The notes under the pieces: model-generated
Seen by the model: only the letters and a program-made list of their open reading frames with translations
Databases searched by the model: none
Told to the model about the DNA's origin: nothing
In this document: positions 48,705 to 58,225 of the stretch, piece by piece
How positions within the stretch are numbered: position 1 is the stretch's first letter
Layout of the letters: every line of letters starts with the position of its first letter
Position numbers and translations under genes: made by a program
DNA from: Microbulbifer taiwanensis
GTDB taxonomy: Bacteria; Pseudomonadota; Gammaproteobacteria; Pseudomonadales; Cellvibrionaceae
NCBI RefSeq assembly: GCF_014904815.1
Contig: NZ_JACZFR010000025.1
Span: 248,001-312,000, forward strand
Length of the DNA stretch: 64,000 nucleotides
Direction of reading: 5' to 3'

Positions 48705-50902
48705 ACTGGTTAACCGCACTGGGTGACTGGGTGGATCAGCGTCTGCCGATCTACCAGGCCTGGGACAAGCACATGGGCAAGTACTACGCGCCCAAGAATT
48801 TCAATGTCTGGTACTTCTTCGGCGTATTGTCGCTGCTGGTACTGGTCAACCAGCTGCTCACCGGTATCTGGCTGGTGATGAGCTACAACCCCTCCGCCGA
48901 GGGCGCCTTTGCCTCAGTCGAGTACATCATGCGCGATGTGGAATGGGGCTGGCTGATCCGCTACCTGCATTCCACCGGCGCCTCGGCGTTCTTTGTGGTG
49001 GTCTACCTGCATATGTTCCGCGGCCTGATGTACGGCTCCTACAAGCCGCCGCGCGAGCTGGTGTGGATCTTCGGTATGTGCATCTACCTGGTGCTGATGG
49101 CCGAGGCCTTTATGGGCTATGTACTGCCCTGGGGCCAGATGTCCTACTGGGGTGCGCAGGTAATCGTGTCGCTGTTCGGCGCGATACCCGGTATCGGCGA
49201 GGACCTGGTGCAGTGGATTCGCGGTGACTACCTGATCTCCGGCATCACCCTGACGCGCTTCTTCTCCCTGCACGTGATCGCACTGCCGCTGGTACTGGTG
49301 CTGCTGGTGGTGCTGCATATCCTGGCACTGCACGAAGTGGGCTCCAACAACCCCGACGGCATCGAGATCAAGAAGAACAAGGACGAGAACGGTATTCCCA
49401 AAGACGGCGTGCCCTTCCACCCCTACTACACGGTGCACGACCTGGTGGGCGTGGCGGTGTTCCTGTTCATCTTCTGCGTAGTGGTGTTCTTCTTCCCGGA
49501 AATGGGCGGTTTCTTCCTTGAGTACGCCAACTTTGAAGAGGCGAACCCACTGAAGACGCCGGAACATATCGCGCCGGTCTGGTACTTCACGCCCTTCTAT
49601 GCGGTGCTGCGTGCGGTGACCATCGACATTGGCCCGCTGACCGCCAAGTTCCTCGGCCTGGTGGCCATGGGTGCGGCCATCGCGATACTGTTTGTCCTGC
49701 CCTGGCTGGACAAGAGCCCGGTGCGCTCCATCCGCTACAAGGGATTCCTGCCCAAGGCCCTGCTGCTGCTGTTCGCCGCGGTATTCATCATCCTCGGCTA
49801 CCTGGGCGTGAAGTCCCCGACTCCGGGCCGCAACTTCCTGGCCCAGGTGGCGACCCTGTTCTACTTCGCCTACTTCGTGACCATGCCCATCTGGAGCAAC
49901 CCGAAGGAGCGCAAGGGCATGGCCTCCTGGATTGTCAGCGGCGTCTTCGGGGTGTTCTTCCTGTGGATGGCGGTTACCAACTTCAAGGCGAGCCTGTTTG
50001 TCGGTATTGCCTCCCTGCTGCTGGCGGCCTTCTTCGCCGCACTGCCGTGGCTGACAAGCCGCGACGCCGTGCACCCGGAGCCAGAGCGGGTGACCAGCCC
50101 CTCCGGCGAGAAGACCTTCGGCGTACTCTTCTTCGGTATTATCATTGTCGGCTTGTTGGCATTCGTGCCGATCAAGGCGGTGGGCGCCGAGAGCAGTGTT
50201 GAACTGGACCACATCAACATCGATCTGCAGGACAAGCCGTCCCTGCAGCGCGGTGCCAAGTATTACGTCAACTACTGCATGGGCTGTCACAGTGCCAACT
50301 TCTCCCGCTGGGAGCGGGTGGCCACCGACCTGGGTATTCCCAACGAGCTGATGATGCAGAACCTGGTGCTGGGCGACGCCAAGATCGGTCAGTTGATGCA
50401 GATCTCCATGCGCCCGGACGACTCCAAAGTATGGTTCGGCGCCGCGCCGCCGGACCTGACGCTGGTTGCCCGCGCCCGCTCCCCGGAATGGCTCTACACT
50501 TACCTGCGCAGTTTTTACAAGGATGACAGCCGCCCCACCGGTGTGAACAACAAGGTTTTCCCGAGCGTGGCCATGCCCCACGTGCTGCTGGAGCTGCAGG
50601 GCCTGCCCGAGTGTGCGCCCGGTCCGAAGCGCGAGCACGGCCATATAGTGCGCGATGAGCTGGGTAACCCGATCATGGACGCCGACTGCGGCAGCCTGAA
50701 AGTTGGCAATATCAAAGGCACTATGGATGAGGCGCAGTTCGACCAGGCCATGTACGACCTGGTGAACTTCATGGAATACATCGCCGAGCCGATGGCGGAA
50801 GATCGCAAGCGTGTCGGCTTCTATGTACTGGCGTTTATCCTGGTGTTCTTTGTCTTCGCCTGGTTGCTGAACCGCGAATACTGGAAAGACGTGCAGCACT
50901 GA
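48701..50902 (+). CDS. petB/petC: Fused cytochrome b / cytochrome c1 (PetB-PetC fusion) of the bc1 complex
   Basis: One uninterrupted 733-residue frame. Residues ~1-410 are cytochrome b, with haem His pairs His90/His104 (LHSTGASAFFVVVYLH) and His191/His206 and the Qo-site PEH-type TPEHIAPVWYF. Two extra helices follow (about 410-465: ASWIVSGVFGVFFLWMAV and LFVGIASLLLAAFFAALPWL). Next are a PEPERVTS linker and an internal signal peptide (GVLFFGIIIVGLLAFVPIKA). Cytochrome c1 occupies ~500-733, with haem-binding CMGCH at 526-530, an axial Met near SVAMPHVLLELQG and a C-terminal anchor. Pseudomonas encodes b and c1 separately; Bradyrhizobium FbcH is a known b-c1 fusion cleaved after export. Cleavage near AVGA-ES is predicted. 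Confidence 0.95.
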   Translation: MNWLTALGDWVDQRLPIYQAWDKHMGKYYAPKNFNVWYFFGVLSLLVLVNQLLTGIWLVMSYNPSAEGAFASVEYIMRDVEWGWLIRYLHSTGASAFFVVVYLHMFRGLMYGSYKPPRELVWIFGMCIYLVLMAEAFMGYVLPWGQMSYWGAQVIVSLFGAIPGIGEDLVQWIRGDYLISGITLTRFFSLHVIALPLVLVLLVVLHILALHEVGSNNPDGIEIKKNKDENGIPKDGVPFHPYYTVHDLVGVAVFLFIFCVVVFFFPEMGGFFLEYANFEEANPLKTPEHIAPVWYFTPFYAVLRAVTIDIGPLTAKFLGLVAMGAAIAILFVLPWLDKSPVRSIRYKGFLPKALLLLFAAVFIILGYLGVKSPTPGRNFLAQVATLFYFAYFVTMPIWSNPKERKGMASWIVSGVFGVFFLWMAVTNFKASLFVGIASLLLAAFFAALPWLTSRDAVHPEPERVTSPSGEKTFGVLFFGIIIVGLLAFVPIKAVGAESSVELDHINIDLQDKPSLQRGAKYYVNYCMGCHSANFSRWERVATDLGIPNELMMQNLVLGDAKIGQLMQISMRPDDSKVWFGAAPPDLTLVARARSPEWLYTYLRSFYKDDSRPTGVNNKVFPSVAMPHVLLELQGLPECAPGPKREHGHIVRDELGNPIMDADCGSLKVGNIKGTMDEAQFDQAMYDLVNFMEYIAEPMAEDRKRVGFYVLAFILVFFVFAWLLNREYWKDVQH

Positions 50903-50926
50903 GATCTTGGCCGATTTTCCTTTACT

Positions 50927-50956
50927 GGGTGGTGGAGTTACTCCGCCACCCTTTTT
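50927..50956 (+). terminator. Rho-independent terminator of petA-petBC
   Basis: GGGTGGTGGAG (50927-50937) pairs with CTCCGCCACCC (50941-50951), one wobble, followed by TTTTT. Confidence 0.9.
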
Positions 50957-51015
50957 ATGTTTTTGGATCCATGGTCGGCGCAACAGCCGACCAACTAGTT
51001 TGAGGTAGTTAGAAG

Positions 51016-51642
51016 ATGGGTGTGCCGACCAACAAGCGCTCCTCCATGACCTTCTTTTCCGATGGTCGCAGTCATTACAGCCACCGGGTGCGTATAGTGC
51101 TCGCGGAGAAGGGGGTCTCTGTCGATATCATCGATGTGGATCCGGACGATAAGCCTGCGGAGCTCGCCGACCTCAATCCGTACAACTCGCTGCCCACCCT
51201 GGTGGACCGCGACCTGGTGCTGTTCGAGACCAAGGTGATGATGGAGTACCTGGACGAGCGCTTCCCGCACCCGCCGCTGTTGCCGGTCTACCCAGTGGCG
51301 CGGGCCCAGAGCCGCCAGATCATGCACCGCATCGAGCGCGACTGGTGTCCGCTGGTGGACAAGATACTGGCCGGTGGTAAAGACGCCGCTGCGGCGCGCA
51401 AGGACCTGCGCGACAGCTTCGTCGGCATAGCGCCGATGTTCACTGATCTGCCGTACTTCTTCAACGAAGAGTTCTCACTGGTAGACTGCTGTATGGCCCC
51501 GCTGCTGTGGCGCCTGGAGCAGTTCGAGATCAGCCTGCCGAAGACCAAGCAGGCCAAGCCGCTGCTGGACTATATGGACCGGCTCTTCTCCCGCGAGGCC
51601 TTCCAGCAGAGCCTGACCGAATTCGAACGGGAGATGCGCTGA
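51016..51642 (+). CDS. sspA: Stringent starvation protein A (GST-like RNA polymerase factor)
   Basis: 208 residues with a GST fold lacking the catalytic Ser/Cys. N-terminal thioredoxin-like part: [54 protein letters not shown]. Then the helical domain. The conserved PHP-type surface appears as [13 protein letters not shown]. SspA binds sigma-70 RNA polymerase and aids stress survival. It is followed by sspB after 60 bases. Confidence 0.95.
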   Translation: MGVPTNKRSSMTFFSDGRSHYSHRVRIVLAEKGVSVDIIDVDPDDKPAELADLNPYNSLPTLVDRDLVLFETKVMMEYLDERFPHPPLLPVYPVARAQSRQIMHRIERDWCPLVDKILAGGKDAAAARKDLRDSFVGIAPMFTDLPYFFNEEFSLVDCCMAPLLWRLEQFEISLPKTKQAKPLLDYMDRLFSREAFQQSLTEFEREMR

Positions 51643-51702
51643 CAGCGCGAGCCTTGAGAGGCCTTTTTTGGGGGAGACAGCCTTGAGCCAGGGGAGAAAT
51701 AG

Positions 51703-52113
51703 GTGAGTAAACCGGCCATGACATCCAATCGCCCGTATATCCTGCGGGCTTTCTATGAGTGGATAACCGATAACCGGTGTACGCCCTACATCCTCGTCGA
51801 TACCCATCTGCCCGGCGTGCTGGTACCGCAGCAGCACGTCAACGAAGATGGGCAGATAGTGCTGAATATCTCCGAGAGCGCGGTAGCCGGCCTTAACATG
51901 GACAACTACGCCATCCGCTTCAATGCGCGTTTCGGCGGCGTGCCCACCGATATCCAGGTGCCGGTGGGGGCGGTAGTCGGTATCTACGCGCGTGAAAACG
52001 GCCAGGGCATGGTATTCGAGGCGGAGGAAACCCCGGAGCCACCGGAGCCGACACCGCCCACCAGCCTGGGGCGCAAGACCGCGAAGAAGCCGGCCCTGCG
52101 CGTCGTCAAATAG
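51703..52113 (+). CDS. sspB: ClpXP adaptor SspB (stringent starvation protein B)
   Basis: 136 residues from GTG 51703, with GGGGAG upstream (ATG 51718 is possible). The substrate-binding domain is TSNRPYILRAFYEWITDNRCTPYILVDT..FNARFGGVPTDIQVPVGAVVGIYARENGQGM. The flexible tail ends in the ClpX-binding PALRVVK. SspB brings ssrA-tagged proteins to ClpXP. It is paired with sspA, as usual. Confidence 0.95.
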   Translation: MSKPAMTSNRPYILRAFYEWITDNRCTPYILVDTHLPGVLVPQQHVNEDGQIVLNISESAVAGLNMDNYAIRFNARFGGVPTDIQVPVGAVVGIYARENGQGMVFEAEETPEPPEPTPPTSLGRKTAKKPALRVVK

Positions 52114-52249
52114 TGGCGAGTGGTCGGTGTTCAGTGGCGAGTGCAAAGCGCCCAAGAGCACCGATCACTTGCAAGATCTGGGATCCATTTCCCCTGCAAT
52201 CCCCACCTAGCACGTATAATCTGCGGCAAATTCCACATTTCGCCTTCGT

Positions 52250-53449
52250 ATGCCGCCCTATATACAGTGGCTGCGTTACAGCTGGCTGCCACTGGTCCTG
52301 CTGGCATGTCTCGCGGCGCAGTATCTCTCCTGGTTTGATTTCCTGTCCCTGCTGACGCCGCGGCTGCCGGCAGTGCTGTTGGGCATATCCCTGGCTCTGG
52401 GGATTTCCTTCAAGTCCAGTCGAATCGCATTTACTTCGGCGCTGCTGCTGGCCGTGTACCTGTCTGCGGAAACCGCGTCCTGGTTACACCGGGGACAATG
52501 GTTTTCGCTCGCCCTGGGCCTGGTCGCCTGCAATTTGGCCGCGATCGCCTTCAGTCGCGACCGCAGTCTGCTGAGCGGTTCTGGCCTGCTATTACTGCTG
52601 GCGGTGTTCGCGCAGATCGGCGCTCTCTACGCACTGCAAACCTGTTGCGAACAGCCGCTAATCGACGCCTGGTCGGCGACAGTGGTGGCAATACCGCTAC
52701 CTGGCAACGAAGTACAGTTCAGTCTGGAAATGGTGGTGTTTCTCGCCGCAGCCCTGTTGACGTTGCTCCAATCGATTTTCCGGCCAGAGCCCACCGGCTT
52801 CGGCTTGCTACTGTGTATCCTGCTGCTCGCCGCCACGGACAGATTCGGGTTGCCTATACAGCAGGCGGCCGCCGCGGCGGGTTTGCTGTTGAACCTGCTG
52901 GTATTGCGCAGCGCCTACGATCTGGCGTTTCGCGATGAATTGACCGGAATCCCCTCGCGCAGGGCATACAGCCGCTATCTGCTGACCCTGGGGCGTCATT
53001 TCTGTATCGCCGTGGTCGATATCGACCACTTCAAGAAACTCAACGACCGCCATGGCCACCAGGTTGGCGACCAGGGGCTGCGCATGGTGGCGGGCAAGAT
53101 TGCCCGCTTCGGTGGCGGCCGCGCCTTCCGTTACGGCGGTGAGGAGTTTGTGGTGGTATTTCGCGGCCGCGACAGGGACAGGGCGCTGCATTCGCTGGAG
53201 CAGATGCGCGAAAAGATAGCCGGCTATCCGCTGCGCCTGCGCTCCAGTGCGCGCGATCCGGCCAATAGCGCCAGGTCCCGCAGTCGGCGCGGACAGGGCG
53301 GCGGCAATGCAATCAAAACCACCGTGAGTGTCGGTGTCGCCAGCAGCGGTGGCAAGTTGAGGTCACCGGAAGAGGTGTTGCGGGCCGCGGATAGCGCGCT
53401 CTACAGGGCCAAGCGCGGCGGGCGAAATCGCGTCTGTGTCCACAGCTGA
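52250..53449 (+). CDS. Membrane diguanylate cyclase (GGDEF domain)
   Basis: 399 residues: six to seven N-terminal helices (about 10-225) and a GGDEF domain (about 225-395). Key parts are FRDELTGIPSRRAYSRYLL, VVDIDHFKKLNDRHGHQVGDQGLRMVA, the active-site loop FRYGGEEFVVVF and SVGVASSGG. The intact GGEEF predicts c-di-GMP synthesis. The inhibitory RxxD site five residues before it is not present. An insert of basic and Ser residues (ARDPANSARSRSRRGQGGG) precedes the last strand. It follows sspB by 136 bases. Confidence 0.9.
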   Translation: MPPYIQWLRYSWLPLVLLACLAAQYLSWFDFLSLLTPRLPAVLLGISLALGISFKSSRIAFTSALLLAVYLSAETASWLHRGQWFSLALGLVACNLAAIAFSRDRSLLSGSGLLLLLAVFAQIGALYALQTCCEQPLIDAWSATVVAIPLPGNEVQFSLEMVVFLAAALLTLLQSIFRPEPTGFGLLLCILLLAATDRFGLPIQQAAAAAGLLLNLLVLRSAYDLAFRDELTGIPSRRAYSRYLLTLGRHFCIAVVDIDHFKKLNDRHGHQVGDQGLRMVAGKIARFGGGRAFRYGGEEFVVVFRGRDRDRALHSLEQMREKIAGYPLRLRSSARDPANSARSRSRRGQGGGNAIKTTVSVGVASSGGKLRSPEEVLRAADSALYRAKRGGRNRVCVHS

Positions 53450-53566
53450 TATGAACCATTCGCCTATAAAATTGGCGCCTTATTCCTGATTTACATTGGT
53501 TAATCTTCCGCCGGACCCCGATACTGCTAAGCAATGCCATGAAGGGAACAACAAGGGAGAAGGCGC

Positions 53567-54181
53567 GTGCGACTACTCAGCCACACCATCGGAATTTTCA
53601 CCCACCCCGACAAAGAGTGGGAGGCCATTCGCGCCGACCGCCACTCCTTCGTTCAGGTATTCCTCAGCCATGTGCCGATACTTGCGCTGATTCCCGCCAT
53701 CGCCGGCTATATCGGTGTCACCCGTGTCGGCTTCGAACTGGGCGGGCACCTGACCAGGCTGACGCCCGAGAGCGCCGCGGTGCTGGCGGTAGTGATCTAT
53801 TTCGCGATACTGGCCGGTGTCTATCTACTCGGCGAGTTCATCAACTGGATGGCCAAGTCCTACGGCGTCGAGGACGACGAATCCACGCGCCACTACGAGG
53901 GTACGGCATTGGCGGTATTCGTCACCACGCCGATTTTTCTCGCCAGTGTTGTCCTGCTGTATCCGCACCTGTGGCTGGCGGTTGCGGTTATCGGTCTCGC
54001 GGGGATCTATTCGGTCTACCTGCTGTTTGAAGGTATCCCGATCCTGATGAATATGAACAAGGAGCGCGCCTTCCTCTATGCTTGCGCGGTGGTCACGGTG
54101 GCGCTGGTGATGATGGTCACGGTGATGATCGGTTCGGTGATTCTGTGGAGTATGGGGGTGGGGCCCGTCTACCAGAGCTAG
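53567..54181 (+). CDS. Yip1-family inner-membrane protein
   Basis: 204 residues from GTG 53567 (MRLLSHTIGIFTHPDKEWEAI), which is the Yip1-domain opening (P-x-x-EW-x-x-I). Five helices follow, with the conserved YEGTALAVFVTTPIFLASVVLL in the third and fourth and a typical LFEGIPILMNMNKERA loop. The function is unknown; members appear as small envelope proteins. It ends in a 4-base convergent overlap with the TetR gene. Confidence 0.78.
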   Translation: MRLLSHTIGIFTHPDKEWEAIRADRHSFVQVFLSHVPILALIPAIAGYIGVTRVGFELGGHLTRLTPESAAVLAVVIYFAILAGVYLLGEFINWMAKSYGVEDDESTRHYEGTALAVFVTTPIFLASVVLLYPHLWLAVAVIGLAGIYSVYLLFEGIPILMNMNKERAFLYACAVVTVALVMMVTVMIGSVILWSMGVGPVYQS

Positions 54182-54807
54182 CTCGTCTCGGGTTGTCGGT
54201 GTTTTTGCAACAGGCTGACCTGCATCGTCTGCAGGTCGCCCAGGGTGCGCTTGGCGAGGCGCGGGCCCTGGGTCATTACCAAGGTCAGGCCGTAGTGGCC
54301 CTGGTTGAGCAGTAACTCGCTGAGCCGCAGTCTTTCCACCCGCGAAGCGCCCACCCCGAGCCGTTTCAGCATCCGCGCCTGAAAAGTCACCACAAAACGG
54401 TCGTGTTCCTCGTCCAGCGCCCTGAGTTCCGGGACCTCCAGAATCGTCTGCAACAACAGCGCCAGCCCGCCCTGGGCCCGGTAGACGCCCGCCATTTTTT
54501 CCAGGAAGCGCTCGACAAAGACCTCCAGTGCCATGGATTCCAGCGTCCAGCGCGCTATCTCTTCCAGCGCCGTGCGATTGGCGGCCAGCCACTGCTCGGC
54601 GAGGGTGTAGAGAATCGACTGTTTGTTGGGGAAATAGCGATACAGGGAGCCGACGGAAATGCCCAGTTTCTCGCTGATATAGGCGGTGTTGAGTTTTTCC
54701 AGTCCCTCTTCCTGCAGTATCTCGATACTGGTATCCAGAATCTGCTGGCGGCGCTGGCGGGCTCTCTCCTGCTGCGGCTGGTTTCTGCGCTTGACGGCTG
54801 CGCTCAT
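54178..54807 (-). CDS. TetR-family transcriptional regulator
   Basis: 209 residues from ATG 54807 (MSAAVKRRNQPQQERARQRR). The HTH lies at about 20-65: ILDTSIEILQEEGLEKLNTAYISEKLGISVGSLYRYFPNKQSILYTLAEQWL, with GSLYRYFPNK as TetR recognition segment. The ligand domain is unrecognised, with a TetR_C pattern (VFVERFLEKMAGVYRAQGG). It is adjacent to the serine hydrolase, amidohydrolase and TonB receptor genes on the same strand, so it may control that cluster. A matching inverted repeat sits upstream of the receptor gene at 60638-60657. Confidence 0.88.
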   Translation of the reverse strand: MSAAVKRRNQPQQERARQRRQQILDTSIEILQEEGLEKLNTAYISEKLGISVGSLYRYFPNKQSILYTLAEQWLAANRTALEEIARWTLESMALEVFVERFLEKMAGVYRAQGGLALLLQTILEVPELRALDEEHDRFVVTFQARMLKRLGVGASRVERLRLSELLLNQGHYGLTLVMTQGPRLAKRTLGDLQTMQVSLLQKHRQPETS

Positions 54808-54894
54808 GTTGCGGCGTCTCGTTGTTGAGTGCGCCGCATTCAAGCAAGTGTGCATCGATTTATCAACTCGGGAGCGGAGAATCCCGGCGCCGGT

Positions 54895-56193
54895 CTACCC
54901 CGACCGGCCCATCAACTGCTCCGCGATCGCGTGCATTATCTGTGGCCCGTCCACTTCGTTGCTCTCACTCTCCGCCTGCGGATGTGAGGACTGCTTGACG
55001 ATGACCACCCTGGCGACCGGATCGATATAGATAAACTGCCCGTGCACGCCGATGGCGCTGACCGCCTTGTGCGGATTGTTAAAGGTCCACCACTGGTCGT
55101 GGTAGGCATAGCCGATCTGCTCGTACCAGGGATCCCGGTAGAGACGATTGAAGGGTTCCGGATCGCCCTTGTCGAGGAGGCGCTCGGCCACCGCCGCAGG
55201 CATGACCTGCTCGCCGTTGAATCGACCGCGCTGCAGTATCATCTGCCCCAGCCGCCCGCCGTCGCGCAGGGTGAGATTGAGCCCGCCGCCGGCCATTTCG
55301 GTGGCCGAGCGGTCCAGCCAGAAAAAGGCATCCCGCTCTGCGCCCAGCCGGGACCAGATGCGCTCGGCAAAAAACTCGGAGAGGTTTTGCCCCGATTGCC
55401 GCCGGACTACCCAGCCCAGTACATCGGTATCCGGCGTCACATAGTGAAATGCCTTCCCGTGCTGGCCGCGCTTTTGCAGGGTGCCGAGATAGTCGTGGAT
55501 ATTCAGCGGCCCGGCGTAATCGCGCGGCTTATTGCCGATGCCAAACACATAGCCGTACTTCCAGATATCCGCATCGGGATCCGTGTAGTCCTCGCTGTAG
55601 CGGATGCCGACGGTCATATCCAGCACCTGCTGCACACTGGCGTCGGCAAAGGCGCTGCCCTTCAGTTCCGGCAGGTAGAAGTCCACGCTCTTTTCCAGAT
55701 CCACCATGCCCTCATCGGCGAGCATCAGCAGCATGGCGCCGGTAAGGGACTTGGTGGCGGAGAACATCTGGTGATGGGTGTCGGCGGTCTGGCCGTTGAA
55801 GTAGCGCTCGTACACCAGCTTGCCGTCGCGCAGCACCAGGAAGCCGTCGGTGTAGGATTCCTGCAGCCAGCGGGATACGCTGAGACGTTTGCCGCTGGCC
55901 AGGGCAACCTCCAGATCGCCCAGCTCTACGTTGTCGCCTTCCAGCGGCGAGACGGCACCCTGCCCGCGGCTTACGGCGCGGGTGGGCACCAGCTCGCGCA
56001 TATGCTGCAGGGCCCAGCGGTTGTAGGGCGCCTGCATAAAATTGCCCTGGTCGACGCGCTTGTCAGCCGGGGGCGGGCTGCCCTGCATCAGCCCCAGTTC
56101 GGCGGCCGTCTTCGGCGCCTCGGTGGCAGCGGCGGCGCAGGCCAGGGCCAGGCAGCCGGCACCCAGGGTCAGGGCGGTTAGTTTGCGCAACAT
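54895..56193 (-). CDS. Secreted serine hydrolase, class C beta-lactamase / 6-aminohexanoate-dimer hydrolase family
   Basis: 432 residues from ATG 56193. A signal peptide (LRKLTALTLGAGCLALACAAAA) is followed by a penicillin-binding-like serine hydrolase fold: SxxK in QMFSATKSLTGAML, Tyr motif in FHYVTPDTDVLGWVVRR and the third-strand box GVHGQFIYIDP. This subfamily includes NylB-type amide hydrolases and esterases as well as beta-lactamases. The substrate cannot be read. The gene follows the amidohydrolase with a 29-bp gap, so a shared catabolic role on an amide or ester is likely. Confidence 0.83.
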   Translation of the reverse strand: MLRKLTALTLGAGCLALACAAAATEAPKTAAELGLMQGSPPPADKRVDQGNFMQAPYNRWALQHMRELVPTRAVSRGQGAVSPLEGDNVELGDLEVALASGKRLSVSRWLQESYTDGFLVLRDGKLVYERYFNGQTADTHHQMFSATKSLTGAMLLMLADEGMVDLEKSVDFYLPELKGSAFADASVQQVLDMTVGIRYSEDYTDPDADIWKYGYVFGIGNKPRDYAGPLNIHDYLGTLQKRGQHGKAFHYVTPDTDVLGWVVRRQSGQNLSEFFAERIWSRLGAERDAFFWLDRSATEMAGGGLNLTLRDGGRLGQMILQRGRFNGEQVMPAAVAERLLDKGDPEPFNRLYRDPWYEQIGYAYHDQWWTFNNPHKAVSAIGVHGQFIYIDPVARVVIVKQSSHPQAESESNEVDGPQIMHAIAEQLMGRSG

Positions 56194-56222
56194 GATTTGC
56201 TCCAATCGATATCTCGCTGTTT

Positions 56223-58211
56223 TTATTCCGCCCGGTAGACGGTCTCGCCGTCAAACCAGGTCTGCAACACCCGGGTTTCGCCGATGCGATCCGCCTGGCC
56301 CTTCTGCGCCAGCGCCACTATATCCCGGTCGACGACGATAAAGTCCGCCTTCTTGCCCGGTTCCAGCGAGCCGGTCAGCGCCTGCTGGTTGAGCAGGCGG
56401 GCGCCGTTGATGGTGTAGCTGTCTATGGCATCCAGGATCGACAGACCCTGATCCGGGTTGAAGGCGCCGGCACCGGCATCGCGGGTCACCGCGCGCTGGA
56501 TATTGAGGAAGGGGCGCGGATCGTCCGTCTCCACTGGTGCATCGGAGCCGGCGGCGACTATGCCGCCCGCCTTCATCAGGGCGCCTGCCGGGTAGACGTT
56601 GCGATAGTAGTAGCTGTCCTTTCGGTACAGTTCTTCAGACGACGCCAGTTTTTCGATAAAGGGCACCACCGTCATGTCGTACCCGGGGCTCTTTACCGCC
56701 CAGGCGAAAGTGAAGGCGACCGGAATTTTCAATTCCGACAGCCGCGCAATATCTTCGTCCGTGGCCAGTTGCAGATGGGAGATGCTGTGGCGATTGACCG
56801 GCTTTTTACCGTCGGATACCGTGGCTACGGCATCGACGGCGGTGCGCACGGCCCGGTCGCCTATCGCGTGGAAATGTACCGCGAAACCGTCTTTATCAGC
56901 CCGTTGCACGAATTCGTTGACCACCGCCCCATCGGCCAATAGTGCACCGCGGCTGCGCTGGCACTGTGACGGATGGAAGCCGTTGTCGCGAATAAACGCC
57001 TGCACCCGAGTGTCATCGGCTGCGGCCTTTTGTTCGGCACGCGCCTGTACACAGGCTTTTGAATCCAGATCCACGTAACCCTGGATTTCCAGGCGCTCAT
57101 CGCCCAACTTGTAGATCGGCTGATGGAAGTCGTGCAGCATGGCCGAATTGGGCAGCGTCGGCGGCGATGCCAGCGGATCGCCCTCGAGCACGCCGTCGAC
57201 AAACAGCTTGAGCGCATCCGCCTTGACGTTGGGTATGGAGCGGTATTTTTCCCGCGTTGCGCGCGCGTCGGCAAACAGCGCCTTGAAGTTCACTGCACCG
57301 CTTTGATCGCGGTAGTGTTCCGGCTTCAATAGCTGCGCCAGGGTGATGCGCAGGGGCACCGAGGGCTGCTTGAACAGCTCGTCGTAAAGCGGCTGCAGTT
57401 CCGGTGCCACGGCCGCGTCCTGGATCGACGTGATGCCGAGGCTGGACAGTTGCGCCGGTATCTGCCCCGCGTGTTTCATATACAGGGGCAGGTCGGCGGT
57501 CAGTATCCAGGGGCCGCCGAGCACTTCGATCACATGCTCATTGATGGCGCCGTTGGGTTCGCCCTGGGCGTCGACACCGACAAACGGCTGCAGGTCGGCG
57601 AAGTCGGACTGCAGTGTCTTGGCGGAAAGCCCGAGCCTGCGCTTGTCGCGCGTAGCAGCGCGAGCCAGGCCCGCGCTGTTGGTCGCATTGTGGTGACCGT
57701 CGTTGCCGAGCAGCACTATCGGGTGCTTAGTAGAGGCGGCGTCCAGCGCCTCGCGCAGGGTCCGCATCTGGGCGCTAGGTAAATTGTTCTCGCTGAAATT
57801 CCACTGCCGCACCGCCAGCCACTCGCCTTCCGCGGGCTTGAAGCGCTCAACGCAACCGCGCACAAACGCGGCGATCTGCGCGAGGTTTTTTCCTTCGCTG
57901 TGCAGGTTACAGCCCTCGTAGGAAATAATCCCCGCCGGGTGCACATGGGTGTCGTGCAGCCCTGGCAGTACCAGCTTGCCGTCCAGGTCGACAACCTCTG
58001 TCTGCGGTCCAATCCATTTCCTGGCGGCATCGCTGCCGCCGGTAAATACCACCCTGTCGCCGCGCACGGCCATGGCCTGCACCAGTGTCTGTTCGGCGTC
58101 GGCGGTGTAGATTTTTCCGTCCAGCAGTACCTTGTCCGCGGGTTCGGCAGCGGACGCCAGGCCGCTCAGCAGGCCGGATACGATTAACCCGGCAATCAGT
58201 TTCCGTTGCAT
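56223..58211 (-). CDS. Secreted amidohydrolase, YtcJ-like
   Basis: 662 residues with a signal peptide (KLIAGLIVSGLLSGLASAAEP). The metal-binding HxH is in LVLPGLHDTHVHPAG near residue 90, with later His in GNDGHHNAT, FHAIGDRAVRTAVDAV and HSISHLQLA, and the catalytic Asp in VAAGSDAPVETDDP. The C-terminal composite beta-sandwich has GSLEPGKKADFIVVDRDIVAL. YtcJ-like enzymes hydrolyse N-acyl or amide bonds of small molecules. It lies 14 bp from the TonB receptor, indicating a receptor-hydrolase operon. Confidence 0.87.
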   Translation of the reverse strand: MQRKLIAGLIVSGLLSGLASAAEPADKVLLDGKIYTADAEQTLVQAMAVRGDRVVFTGGSDAARKWIGPQTEVVDLDGKLVLPGLHDTHVHPAGIISYEGCNLHSEGKNLAQIAAFVRGCVERFKPAEGEWLAVRQWNFSENNLPSAQMRTLREALDAASTKHPIVLLGNDGHHNATNSAGLARAATRDKRRLGLSAKTLQSDFADLQPFVGVDAQGEPNGAINEHVIEVLGGPWILTADLPLYMKHAGQIPAQLSSLGITSIQDAAVAPELQPLYDELFKQPSVPLRITLAQLLKPEHYRDQSGAVNFKALFADARATREKYRSIPNVKADALKLFVDGVLEGDPLASPPTLPNSAMLHDFHQPIYKLGDERLEIQGYVDLDSKACVQARAEQKAAADDTRVQAFIRDNGFHPSQCQRSRGALLADGAVVNEFVQRADKDGFAVHFHAIGDRAVRTAVDAVATVSDGKKPVNRHSISHLQLATDEDIARLSELKIPVAFTFAWAVKSPGYDMTVVPFIEKLASSEELYRKDSYYYRNVYPAGALMKAGGIVAAGSDAPVETDDPRPFLNIQRAVTRDAGAGAFNPDQGLSILDAIDSYTINGARLLNQQALTGSLEPGKKADFIVVDRDIVALAQKGQADRIGETRVLQTWFDGETVYRAE

Positions 58212-58225
58212 AGTCTGTTTCCTCC

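Noticed and set aside
48914-50983. 689-residue minus-strand frame
   Set aside because: Antisense of the petBC fusion; no domain, His/Gln-rich translation typical of mirror frames in GC-rich genes.
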